Assembly: GCA_013399875.1 (NCBI GenBank)
Contig: VXAZ01008167.1
Coordinates: 2,260,534 to 2,324,533 of the forward strand
Reading direction: 5' to 3'
Length of the DNA: 64,000 bases
Origin: Gymnorhina tibicen
Lineage: Eukaryota; Chordata; Aves; Passeriformes; Artamidae
Under the pieces are notes generated by a model. That model had not been told where the DNA came from. It searched no databases and saw nothing but the letters and a program-made list of their open reading frames with translations. Below, in pieces: positions 25,471 to 38,230 of this stretch (position 1 is its first letter; every line of letters starts with the position of its first letter). The translations under genes and the position numbers were made by a program.

Positions 25471-28400
25471 CCTAAAACAAACTAACAAAGTAATATCAAA
25501 CCTATAAATAATTACTAATAATTTAATTATAAGAGGCAATATTAAAAAGTAATCTTTAAAGAGACAAACTCAACTATGATTATGCTCCAGCTCAGGCCAT
25601 CACAACTTTCCTAAGGTGAAAGAAGGCCTCATTCCAAGCAGGGTTAAGATTCATTTATGTCCCCTTAACTCCCTGGGATAAGAACACTTCCCAGGACATA
25701 CCATAGAAAGCCACAATCTTTTTAACCTCAGTCTTGCATAAAGTACAGTTTACTGGGACTGATAAACACATGAACGGGTCATGGTACTTCTTCTAGGAAA
25801 GTCAATTGAAACTTTGCACAAACATCAAGGAAACCACCTGTGGCTCAAGTAAAAAAATATTATTATCCCTGTGGGTTGTTTTTTCCAGCAGTGAAGTCTA
25901 CAATGAGGGCATGATGAACAGAAATATCAGCATATTAGCATCTATTCAGAAATGGCAGCATTGGGTTTTACAAAGGACAGACTGAATGCAACAAGTCTTT
26001 GATTCTGGCAGGCAGTTTCTTTCTAGAGTCCCGAAGGTTATGTAGACTAGGAAATGATTGATTTTATATTCAGTCTGCAGAGTCAGGACTCTGGGGAAAT
26101 TTTTTTGTTTTACCTTGAAGTCTTTGGAACATTAAATTTTATAGACAAAAATCATATCTGCTTCCACACTTCCAAGACATTTACAGGTGATCTGACCTCT
26201 TTTCAGCCTCATTAGACACAACAAATAATTGCAAGCAAACAATTAGACCCCCCTGAATGAGAAAAGTGGCCAGACTGAGAAAGTAGGATGCACTCTTAAT
26301 TGGCACATCCATGCACCACTGGATATTTCTTGGCTTGTTGCTGCTGTGTGATTTAACGCAGAGGTCTATGCTTCACCCTGGGTCTGATAGTAACATGACA
26401 AGGGATTTTAAAATGTACACGTCTGGGAAACATAATAAAGTAAAAATACTGGGGAGAAACCAAGGGAGCAGCTGTATATTTATAGTAGGTTTTGTGTAAA
26501 CAGTGCCAAAGCACAGCTCCACCAAAGTTTGAAGTTGGGGAGAAAGTGATATAAAGGGGTATTTGGATAAAAATTCATGGCTTAAAAGTGACAGAACCTG
26601 TGGATGCTTGGACTCACTGAAAACCATAGAATCATAGAATGGTTTAGGTTGGATGGGACCTTTAAAGTCTTTTAGTCCTACCTCCCTGCCATGGACAAGG
26701 ACATCTTCCACTAGATTAGGTTGCTCAAAGCCCTGTCCAACCAGACCTTAAATACTTCCAGGAAAGCAAAACCTAAGTGTCTCAAATAGGGAAGCTAAAA
26801 TGGAGGAATAAAAAACCCTAGACTCCTTGAAGAGAAACACAGATAGTTCATTGCTTGGAACCTGACACAGCTACAAGGTTTTGCACAAAGAGTTGAAATC
26901 CAGGATTCTGTAAGTGTTCTCGATTTGAGCCAGTAATGTTTCTATAGTCATGCTTCACTCCCATAGCTCAGGAGGTGATAACAAAGGCAGCACTGTGCCA
27001 GTTCTTGATTTCTTCTCTTCTTCACTTCTTCTGATCTCCAAACCATTCATCATACTCCTGGAAGGAACAAAAAAAGCATGAAGAAGTGACACCTGCATGG
27101 TCAAGAAGAACAGTGTGAAAGGAAGTCTTGGCAGTGCTTCCCCTCTTACTGTGACACATGGCCATATTGACCAAGGAAAGAATTTGCTCAAGTTATGTCA
27201 ATTCTCCAAACTTTCTGCTCCTCCTGGGGAGAATTTTTCTTCAGTTCATTAAGCAGGCTTTGGTGGCAGTGCCTGAACAAAATACTTAATGTGCCAGAGT
27301 ACTAAATTATCTTTCCACAGGCATAAATGTTGATTTACAGTATTCTTTACAGTAGGCTCACACTTTAGAAGTGGTCCAAAGGGAAAAGACTAGAATGTGC
27401 TTTGTGGGAAATCCTGGGAAATTCTAGTTACACACATGTCCAAGTTTAATCCTAAGTGTTTTAAGATCTCTCCAGAATGTGAAGCAAGCTCAGCTATTAA
27501 GGGATCAAACATGCCTCTAACTTTTCCCTCAAGTAGCTAATGAAGAATGTTGATGACCCACAAAACTGGTCCAACAAAACCACATCAGTACTGCCCCCAG
27601 GAACACCGCAGTGGTTGAAGGAGGAGTTCATTTTCCAAGGTCCTGCTGAAAGCACAAGTAATGCTGTTAACGTACCTCCATAGGACTCCTGAACCCTAGG
27701 GTGAAAACAGGTGTGATCACCGAAACATGAGCAAACGCTATCGACTCACTCCACTTTCCATTTCCACTTTCCAAGGGAAAATTTGACCACTGCACCTGGG
27801 GTTGGTGCAGGCTGGAAATGAGAGATATCTATCCAGTTCTAATCCTGTCTGTCAGCTCTCTCAGGAGTCACCTGTGAAATGGCAGGGACATCTCTGCACT
27901 TATAGACATCAGCAACAACCACATATCTCGACATTTTCTTCAGCTCTCATAGGCACAAAGAAAGTTAACAGTAAAATTCTGGGCAGCCCACACCCAGCAC
28001 TGAGGTTCAACAACTTCTAGCCTGAAGCAATAAGAGGATAGAAAGAGCTTTCTCTGTTTCACATGGATAGGGAGATCTGGAACATTTCATCTGAGGCATG
28101 ATCTTGTGTCCCATCTTGGACAGCAGCCAGAAGCTGTAGTCTGAGAAGGTGGTGGGAGAACCAAGCTGGTCCATGGATGTGGACTAACAATGCTGCCTGA
28201 GGAACACATGGTCCTCCACTTTCTCACAGCAACGGCATCACAAATCAAACCCTGTTCCTCTCCCCCTAGAGCAGCACAACTCATTCTGAAGTGAACCCCA
28301 CCTTTTTACTGATATTATTTCTAATTCCTCAGGGGATTTGGAGCAGAGTTAATGTGTTTTATTTTCTCTTTTTCAAAGAAAAATATCCAAATATCACTAA

Positions 28401-29292
28401 AGTCAAAAGGAGTTTTTAGCCCTTGATGGAATCTGGACAGAGAGCAACAGAGAAAAGCTTTATTTCAGGGGAGACCCAGCAGAAATTCACTGACAGTGAT
28501 CAATGGGTCCCAAAGCGGAAGAAGGAAGACTGGGAACACTGATCTCATTTGGCATGCAGACAGCATCTCCAGTTCCCTGCATGTCCAGCTCAGTGGCAGA
28601 GCGATGAGTAAAGGTCGCCCTGGTGACCCCAGTCTGGGTAATGTCCCCATATGGTGCACTGACACACAGACCTGTACAATGAGCTGAGCAGAAAAGACCG
28701 GACACTTCTTCACATTCAAATTGCACTGTCAAAAACTTAAGACAGAAACATGTATTTTCAGTCTTAAATCACACTGCTCAGCACAGACTGAAAGAAGTTG
28801 GGGCTTGGAAGGCTTTTCAGAGTCTGCTTTCAGTAAAACAAAGAAATCTGTACCAATTCTCCCATTAAAAAATCATACCTCATACAGTAAGATTTATTGG
28901 ATGAGATTACACAGAAGTATAACATCATTTATGAAGATTACTCTCAATAACTATGAAGTTACTTCAAGAATGAGATCCTTAATAGAGGTTGCTGAATTCA
29001 TTCTGGAGAAGTCAGTAACAATACAAATATCAACTTTTCAGTCATGTACCATAGCCACAGGACACTGCAGACATTAAAAGTGCTCTCCTTGGCTGCTGGA
29101 GAAGGTTCCAACGATTCCTTCAGTGGAAGTAGATTGTGCTTTTTTGATCTGGTAGGCTGGGCCTGAAAGAGAGCCTGGAGATTCTGCAGACTGTGCGCAG
29201 CCAGTCTGAGCACCAGAGACCAAGGCTTTGTGCTCTAGACTTTGTATCCCCATCCAGTACCTTACACCCCAGACCAAACCACTCCACAGAGC
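25471..29292. other. Intergenic, no gene recognised outside the CR1 piece at 26.6 kb
   Basis: Mostly unique AT-rich sequence. No exon or RNA gene was recognised. Confidence 0.7.
26624..26765 (-). mobile_element. CR1 3'-end fragment, minus orientation
   Basis: It begins with the reverse-complement CR1 tail CATAGAATCATAGAAT (26625-26640), then GGTTTAGGTTGGATGGGACC. It continues to CTAGATTAGGTTGCTCAAAG and the block CCTTAAATACTTCCAGG. Only the last 140 bases of the element are present. Confidence 0.94.
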
Positions 29293-29775
29293 TCAGCCTT
29301 GATAGGCCTTGATGAGGCCCCCTTTCAGTTGTCTCTTCTCAAGGCTGAACAGGCCCAGCTCTCTCAGCCTTTCCTCATAAGAGAGGTGCTCCTGTCCCTT
29401 AATTGTCTTTGTTGCCCTCCACTGGACCCACTGCAGGACCTCCATGTCTCTCTTGTCCTGAGGACCTCAAAATTAGACACAGCACTCCAGATACACCTTA
29501 CTAGGGCTGAGCAGAGGGGCAGGATCACCTCCCCCAACCTGCTGGCAATGCTCTTCTTAATGTGCCCCAGGAAACCACTGATCTTGGATGCAAGGACACT
29601 GCTGGCTCATGGACAGCTTGTTGTCCATCCATGTCCTTTTCCACAGAGCTGCTTCCAACAGGCCAGCCCTCATCCTGTCCTGATGCCTGGGGTTGTTCCT
29701 CCCCAGGTGCAGGACCCTGCATTTGCCTTTGCTGAATTTCAGTTGGTTCTTCCGTGCCCACTACATTCTTCCTCC
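29293..29775 (-). mobile_element. CR1 LINE fragment, minus orientation
   Basis: The plus strand shows the reverse complement of the CR1 3' UTR (CTTCTCAAGGCTGAACAGGC, then CTCAGCCTTTCCTCATAAGAG). It then shows the ORF2 C-terminal region, from CTGGCAATGCTCTTCTTAAT to GGTGCAGGACCCTGCATTTG. The terminal 3' octamers and about 150 bases of 3' UTR are missing. An open frame of 194 codons on the opposite (plus) strand across this copy is an antisense artefact of CR1. Confidence 0.94.
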
Positions 29776-30734
29776 TGCCCCCATATAATTTCCACCACCA
29801 GATACCCCATCACCGAGTGTCTTTGACACCTGTAAAACACTTCTGCAAAGGGAAAAATGGGCACATGCGTAAGTGCCCTCTGCCCTGGCTCCTTTTTCTG
29901 TTACTAGTCACTGTCACTGAGAGCAGTGGCCAAGGTGCTGGGGGAAGTATTGGCCTAAGAGCCATGCGCATACTTGACACAGACCTGCACATGTCCTTGG
30001 CTAAACACAGGGAGGAGTATGTGACCATCTGATGGCACTGACCCTATTCCTGATACTCCGGGCTTGGAGACAGTCCTTGCTGCATCACCTCACAAGAGGC
30101 TCTGTGGCGAGTCTCACTCCTGTTCACAGAATCTCCTGTCCTAGAAGGTACATGCATGGTGAAGGGAGCTTTGGAATTTCACAGTGAGACAGTGCTGACA
30201 GAGAGAGGAGCAATGGTGGATTCAGGGAGCTTGGAAAACCCAGACTCCTCCCTCTGGATGTATTAAATGGACCAAGAAAACCCTTTGGGTCAGAAGGACC
30301 TGAAGATATACCTAATGAACATTTCTCCTGAGGAACCTTGAAGTCCTGCCTGGAAGAACCAGTGTCTCTGCCTCCCACAGGCTGGAACAGAGCTGCACTC
30401 CTGGTGGCACCAGCCAGGACATTTCTGCTGGAAGAGGAACTCAAAGTACACTGCATCCAGGAGGCACTAAGGATGAGGAGCAGCTACCAGCCTCCCATAT
30501 GCACTTAACTAAAACATCCTCTAAAATGTGACTAACCTGCGCCAAATCCATCTGCTGGCACACAAGGGAGAACATGGTACCTTTTGTGCCTTTCTAAACG
30601 ACTGGCAAAGGCTCTCTGTGAACTGGACCACAGCACCCTCCTCGGAAGAGTAGGCTGGAGCTGCTTGCCCTCCATGTTCACTCTTCATCATGATTAACTC
30701 CTCCGTCACAGAGAGGGACACAAGCATTCATCTC

Positions 30735-30935
30735 TGCTCGGCCAACTGGAATCACTGGCCAGCACAGCCCATGCCATTTATCACCAGCATTTACGTGGGA
30801 GAGGATGACAGCAGGTGCCATTTGTGTCAGCGTCGCTATGTGAGTCGACTGATTAATTAAAGCCACACGGCCCCCAGGCTGCCAGGAGGGCGAGGAGGAG
30901 CAGAAGGGATCATTTGTTAGCTCTTCCTTGGCCCT
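30735..30935. promoter_or_regulatory. Candidate conserved noncoding element
   Basis: A repeat-free block with higher GC and more CpG than its surroundings. It contains CAGGTGCCATTTGTGTCAGC, GTCGCTATGTGAGTCGAC and the AT-rich homeodomain-like GATTAATTAA (30851-30860). It has no long open frame of its own. The call rests on composition and motif density only. Confidence 0.3.
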
Positions 30936-33900
30936 CTCTGTCTCCTTCAAAGGCCCTTTGAGTAGGTGAACAAAAATCCCATGGCACCTTTGGGCATGGA
31001 AGTGGGAAAGGTGATGTCCCCTGGGAATGGCTCTTGGAGGTCACAGTTGGTGGAGGTCCATACCCCAGGAGTGGGCATGAGGGCTCCATGGACTCACTCC
31101 GTCTCCTGCAACCTTGTTTTTAAACATGCTGCTTTAAAAGATGTGACAAAAAGGAAGAAAAATGCCAGCAAACACTGAGATAATTAAACAATTGTCCCAC
31201 ATCCTGTAAATGAGGAATCTCTATTATTCATGGACCAGAGCTGATGGGTGCAATACCATTTCTTTTGTTCTCACACTACAATGCATCCATCCAGTTTCAC
31301 CAGCCCTCACATGACCCTCAGTTCAACCAATTCCAGTAAGTCTGGACTTACTGGATGTAAGTGAGACCAACACCCACCCCTGCCATGCAAGTCCCCAGGC
31401 TGTTACAGAAGGGCTCAGTGACAGACCCCAGAGTGCTCCTTGCCCATTTTCAGCTAGGCTGAGTTTTGTAACTGTATGAGTCTCAGTGACATGATATGCC
31501 ATTTAAGAGTTGCCCAAAGGAAATTTGGGTATGAGGCACGTCTGACTCACAAGGGATGCGGCTACACATTGCACTGGAGCGGCCACTTGGGATTGTCATT
31601 CATTCCTGGCACAGAGGTGCCAACCTACTTCCCACAGCGCTGCCATTGCTCATTCACCCACAGTCAGACAGTTTTCCTCACTGCTCTGGGATGAAAAACT
31701 CTTTCTGATCCTGATCAGTGGCCAAAACCATTTGCCATACTTTGAGACTGGGAAGTAGAAGACATTTCACTGTGGAGAGGCATCAGCCAGAACCCTGCTA
31801 CTTTTCAAAACTTGCTTACATCTTGCTGGAGCAAAGGGCATTGGTTTCTCTATTATGTATTGCAATCAAAACAAAGAAAATTCATGAACTTTTAGCACCC
31901 TAGAGGTATTGCCTATTTCCCAGACTCAAAATAGCCAGTTGGCACAGCTTAAAGGTGGCTTGCACTCAGCCTGCCAAGTAATGCTACTTCAGTGAAAGCA
32001 CTGCAGCTCACTCCCCAGCACTTGTGCACACCCCCTGCCCTAGTCCTACATCAGCCAAAGCCAGAGGGAGACTAAAGAAAAAGATTTAAGGTGATTTTTC
32101 TGGATGTGGATCTTTTATTGGATTTTCCAAGAGGAAAATACAGCTCTTCATAATGTCAAATACACATACTGGCCCCTGATCAGTTTTCTAGGGCATTGCA
32201 ACTGACAGTTCAAGGAAGAGTTTGTAAAGTAGCTGTCAAGTGGGTAAATTCCCTCTGCTCCCCAGCAGCAGTGCCAGGGACACCATGGTCAGCATCAGGT
32301 CAACATCTGAGTTCACTGAGGAGCAATTATCTGGATGTATTCCCCTGCATCTCTCAACCCTCTGAGTTTAAATTATAAGATGGCTCCCAGCTTGGTTATC
32401 CTGCAGGGAAGGTATAGTATGGGGTTAATGCACCAAAGCTGACCCATCAGTCAGGAGAGCCAGCAGAGTTTACCCCTAAACCAGGATGGGCATGAGTGAT
32501 GTTCCTGAAAGCCTTGTGCAGTCTCATGTGTCAGATGTGACACAATGATCATTAGTCCCAGCTCAATTAGGAACCCTGTCTTTTATAGGAGCAAATATCA
32601 GGGAGTTCACCATAGAACACCCTGTCCCACCTGTCGGCTCTTTGTCTGACTGGGAAGACAAGGGAAAGGCAGCCAGAAGCTGTGGGTGCAGTTCAGGGGA
32701 GGCTCCATAACTTGCACTCAAAACCAAAATTTTAACATCTGCATATCCAGTTGGGCACTATAACTGAACCTGGGAAAAAAGTCATTTAGGAGATATCAAA
32801 GCAGAGCAGCACGACAGATGATTTGCTGTGCCTCCTTCACTGTCCCTTCCTGTTCCTGAGCAGTGGACAGGTCCCTTTGCACCTGGGGAGGAAGCAAAGC
32901 CCTCTGGCCACTGTGTGCAGCACCAGCCTTGTACATGGGCCAAGAGAGGGACTGACAACAGCAAAGCACAGGTGGAATTTGGACAGTCTGGACAGGGCAG
33001 CCAAGCACAGACCAATGCAGAGAGCTCTCTTCTCCTCTCCCCTTCTCTCTGTCACACTCCTCTTGTCTGCAGGACAGATCCTCTCTGATGTCTTCCTCTC
33101 AGCCCCAACATGGGGTGAACACCCTTCCTCTTCCCACTGCCTTGCAAAGCTCAGGCCATCATGCATCCACCCACCGTCTCCCTGGGAGCCCCTGAAACCA
33201 GCTCTGACTGTGCCTTCCCATCTCGCAGCCTTTGCTGCCATCTACAGCCCCATGGCTCCCCACGGGGAGAAGATGGAGACTGGCATGGGTTGCCCATCCC
33301 AGAGGAATGCACCTGATATGGGATGCTGGCCTCTGCCTGTTCTCCTGCAGAGCTTCCATCAGGTGGCTGAATAATGCATGGGTAGTAATTTCATTCAGGC
33401 AATTCACCCTTTTTTTTTTCTGCAGGTTTAATCGTTAGGAGATAAATTGCCCTCATCCTTGGCTTCCTGGATGAGGAATTGTTAGGGGCCAGACTGGCAA
33501 TTTATTACATTTTGGCAGAGAGAAGGTTTAAATGCTCTGGGGTGGGGTGAGGAAGAATGAGCTCTCACAAAGACCATGAATTAATGCTGCCAAATACTCA
33601 CCCCTAATCCCATGTGTTCATAGGCAGAGTGATTGCTTTTATTTGAGGAACAAAAAGAAAGTGAGGGAGTGGGAACTTGCATGAGATTGTGCACAGTCAA
33701 GACCAGGCATTCCCTATAACACTCCACATTACTTCAGGCTGCCAGTGGGTACATTCCCACATCATCCTCCCTTCTCTCAGTACCAAGAAGCATCTTTTCA
33801 GAGCCCCAATATAAAAATAAAAAACATCCATTCCCATAGGAAGGGCTTTCTCAGTAACCTTCCATGTATTTTCAGGACTATTTTTTATATGTCCTCTCTC

Positions 33901-36900
33901 CTTGGAAGAAGACAAGAAATAGTTTACTCATGACATTTGGGACTTGAACTTGATTATTAATGCAGAAGCACTCACCGTCTCCTGATCTGGCTTAATCAGA
34001 GTAGAGGTAGTACCTCGTCTTTATGTCACTGCCTACCTGCATGCTCTCCCTCTCTTCCAAGGAATACTTTACAAAGACATTGCCAACATCCAGTGGGAAG
34101 AGCACAAACCCAGCTGTGATTTTTTGAAACACAACAGGAGAGAATTGTGAGTAGTTTTCAATAGCAATGCCCTGCAGCATACACCCAGCCAATTGAAAAA
34201 ATGAGTAATTGCTCAGTATATATTTTAGGAATGCTATTTCTGGGACTCAGGATTTCCTGAATAGGTTAACAATGACCACACAGGTTCTTCAAGGTCTCAT
34301 TTCAGCTATAGGTGATTAGTCAGGTGTCAGACCATATGAATTACCTCTGGCTTTCACTCCTTACAGTGAAATGAAGACTTCAGGGTGAGTGAAGAACAAG
34401 AGGATTCATTGGCCTATTTGGCCCTATGCATATTGGCACTTGACACTTGATTACTCTGTACAGCAGATGCAAAGATAAAAGAAGAAAGCTTTAGGGATAT
34501 CAAAATACCTTTTTATTGCACACAGTGAAAACCTTCTGCATAAGCCCACTAGATTTTTTAGATCACCAATTAGAATGATCATAATTTTTGCTCAAGTAAT
34601 CGTTTCTCTTTACTGGAGGAACAAAATAAGCATATTTTTAACTAAAGAGGCGAAAGTATCTCTCTTTCATTCTTATTCTCTACCAGCTTAACTATAAAGT
34701 GACAGAAATAAGACTTCAAGTCTTGGATTATCAACAATGGTTGGTATTTATGGAAGTATAAATACCTTTAATTCAGCAGTAAAGCTCTGTGATAAATCCT
34801 TTGCTGATGTAAATTTTCATCACTTCATTAATTCCATGTTAAAAAAGGATTGGCTGATTTTCACTAAGAAGAATGACTGGCCATAGCTGCTGGAAGGCTG
34901 GTAAGTCAATTGTCAGAAATTTTTCATGCCAGATAATAAGACTGGAGAAGTTAGAAAGGCAGAGAAAACCTTTCAGCACCTGTAGTAACACTCTGGTCTG
35001 CTCTGTAATTTAATTAATTGATAATAGCAGAGAATCTAGTTTTTTACAACCTCTGTGAGTCAGAAAAAAAAATTATTTCAAGCATCAGATCTGAGACTTA
35101 AAGAAATAAACTCCCAATATTTTAAAGTGTGTGTAGGGGAGAAATCTATCAGTCAGGCAAGAAAAATGTTTATGTAACATTACGTAATTCTACTTATATT
35201 TTCCAACTCATATAATGTCAAATCAAAGCATATGGTGCTTTGGCTCTGTAGAAACATTCTCTCCAAAAATATAAGAGCAAAGGTTTCTATTGGAAAAGCT
35301 ATTTAAGACATAGCCACATCCCCCTCAGTGTTTTGGAATCATTCTGCACAGAAGCCTCACAGCTGCAGGTGACAGGGCCAAATATCTCAGACAAATATTT
35401 TGACTTGGGTTTTAACAGGCTTTTGAACTTGTCCCATGTCTTGCTGAGGATATCAAGTCAGACCTTCAGTTTGCATGCAATTGTCTGCACAAAACACAAT
35501 AAAGCCAGGGAAATTTCATTATTGCTGTAGCATCTAGAAATAGTAAACCAGTAAAACATTGGCAAGTTTCCATTACAAGGAAAGACAGGGAAAAAAATAC
35601 ATATAAAATAAAAGAAATCAACTATCATTGGAAGAATTTACACATACTAAATTTTTGATTTCCACAGAGAAAAAGGTCTTTGTCATTCCAAACCAGAAAG
35701 TTTTTCTGTAGAGGTTGTTCCACCGGCTCAGTGGGAATTGCTGTGATGTACAGGAACAGACCGGTGCTTTCAAGGAGCCATGCACTGCCAGGAAAAGGAA
35801 GGGACCAATCAGTGTCCCCTGGAAAATATTAACTTCTACAGAATACTCTTCAACATGATAAATACCTTTGCATGTGCAATGCAGGTGCATTTTTCACTAC
35901 CAGTATTCTGAAAAGCGATGCAAGAGCTGCTGCTCTCACACACAGTCCTGCCCTACAGAGCACACACCTACAGCAAAACCAGGGAGCAGGAGTGTTGTTA
36001 TTGTCACAGACTAGGTAAGAGTATGCTATTTCTTCCCCACAGCTCTTACAGATGTTGATGGCAAACGTTTGGCTCTTGCTGGGAAGCTCTTGATTGCAGC
36101 TGGAGAAGTTTAAGAACCAGCCTCTGCCAGTCTCAGTGACACAAGATGCTACACACCCCACACTCTCCAGATCTTCATTCAGAGGTTTCCAGCCTAACAA
36201 CTCTTGGTTCAGAGCTCTGGCAGCCTGCAGACCGAGCGATCCCACACAGTCATCTTTGCACCAAGCCCCTCATTTCTGGGTGTGAGCAAACACGTGCACA
36301 TGTACAAATGGAGGAGCGCTGGGGTGGGCAGCATCTCCCCTCTCACGCGCTCGGCCACCAAAAGGGAGTGACACAAGTTTGCGTCACTGGAGGAGGAAAT
36401 AAGTCGTGGCTTGGACCACAACAAACACTTGCACTCTGGCATCCCATTGGAGATCTTGTGACTTTGGTTGTCCCCACAAGACAAGAACGCCCTTCTTGCA
36501 TGCATCTGCCCCACACTGAAGCAGGGCCCCGAGGCCTTGTTCAAAGGCTTGACATCAGTGACACAAGTGCAAAATCAAAGCCAGAGCTGGCTGCACTCCA
36601 AGGATTCATCCTGCTGATGTCTCAGCTGTGCCAGTTGGAGTTAGTTATCGCAGAAGAGCTACTGAAACTATACCACAAGTGCTGAAAGGATTGAGAACGT
36701 CATGTATGGCGTAAACAGGAACTGCAGAGCTGTAGCAGAACCTGCCTGACCTTTGTGGTGTGGGAGAAGACATGATGTGGTTTGCTTCAGCACAGCCTTC
36801 CTCTCCCTCAGCCCAGGGCGATGTTCAGGTACTGCTAATGCAGATAGCACAAGGGTAAAAACAGAGGCCTTTCTAAAATATCAGATGGAATTGCTGTCTT

Positions 36901-38152
36901 CTGGCAAAATGGACAGGTTTCTTTCCACCTACATTCTCTCTGACCTAGACCAGCCCTTTGTACCTTAGCCTGGTTCCATGGGAAAGGCCAGTGCCCAGGT
37001 TTGGGGCTCTCCTCAACAACTAACATGAAATCACACTAGGGAGGAGGAGATCCTGCCAACTACAGGCTCAGTCCCAAAATATTTTTTGGTCTCAGACCCC
37101 ATCTCCAGGAGTTGCCTGCCCCAGGCAGCTTCTTCATGGGCTACAGATTTCACTGCAATGGGGCAACTCCCTGTCTGATGTCTAGGTCTACCGTAAATTC
37201 AGTCAGAGTATTTATTGAAGGGACAATTGATTAAAGCAGGACAATGTATTCTACATCCTTCCCTACAACATATTCCCATGTCTTTGCTGGAAATGATTCC
37301 AGCACAGATAAGCAGTTTTTGAATTTCCTCATGTCCTACTCACTCCAGCATTAACGCACTCCAAGTTCCAACCTGCCCAAATGGGCAGACAAGACACAGT
37401 TTCCAGACAGCTTTTGCAGCCTTTTTTTGTTTCCCCAAACAAGTACTCTGCAGATCCTGAAAAGGTTTGTGTGCCCAGAGCATCACCAGGAATCACAAGA
37501 TGACATGAAATGGGAACATGCTGACCTTCTGGATGCTTTAAACTCTGGCCAGCACCAGAGAGAAAACATGTAAGTCAAAAATACGATCTTCTTGGGAGAG
37601 TTAAGATGAAAAAGAGTAAAATGCACCATTTAAGTCTGACAGTTGTTACCATACCCACACATCTCTCCTTACCTCCCCGCTACTGATTTATGAATCAGAT
37701 GCCTCATCCTCCGAACAGGCACACACATGTTTCACATTGACACAGGTTTTCTTTCCCACACATCTCTGCTGTGTAAGGTGACCATTTGAACTCATTAATT
37801 CACCATACAAAGTGAGTATGTTCCCTTAGCTGGTGTCCTACAGAGCTCAGGTTAAGGGCAGGAGAATGAAAAGGGCTCCCAGTTTGGGGAAAGGACAGGA
37901 GGAGGGAAGGGAGCACATGAAAAGGTTGCACTTTAAACCCAGCACAACTTGCCTTCTTTTCACCCACAGCATATGGTGTGCACACGGTTTGAATGCACCA
38001 AAATAACTCATTACTTCACACAAACCAAGCTGAGCATATCTGTAACTCGTCCCCAAGTCAACTTGAGCATGAGGAGGAAACACTGCAGCTTTTTCTCAAC
38101 AAAGATACCTGGAGAGATTCAGGTTCTCATACAGTGTTTCACTGTGTCTCAA

Positions 38153-38230
38153 AGCCTCAGCTGAAATAGAGCTGAGGCTCAGATCAATCAGGTGAGAGAG
38201 GCTGAAATAAAGCAGATTTCTCTCAGCCTC
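38153..38230. repeat. Cluster of AGCCTCA/TGAGGCT inverted repeats
   Basis: AGCCTCAGCT (38153-38162) and AGCTGAGGCT (38170-38179) form a 10-bp perfect stem with loop GAAATAG. GAGGCTGA (38198-38205) and TCAGCCTC (38223-38230) form a second stem from the same motif family. Confidence 0.75.

Noticed and set aside
29242..29826. 194-codon plus-strand open frame, the longest in the window
   Set aside because: It is the antisense of a minus-oriented CR1 fragment; the sequence is explained by CR1 3' UTR and ORF2 DNA.
32823..33374. 183-codon plus-strand open frame
   Set aside because: No recognisable domain, overlapping frames on both strands, locally GC-rich composition. Looks like a chance frame.
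36146..36685. 179-codon plus-strand open frame
   Set aside because: No similarity to any family I know and shadowed by minus-strand frames of 111 and 131 codons over the same bases.
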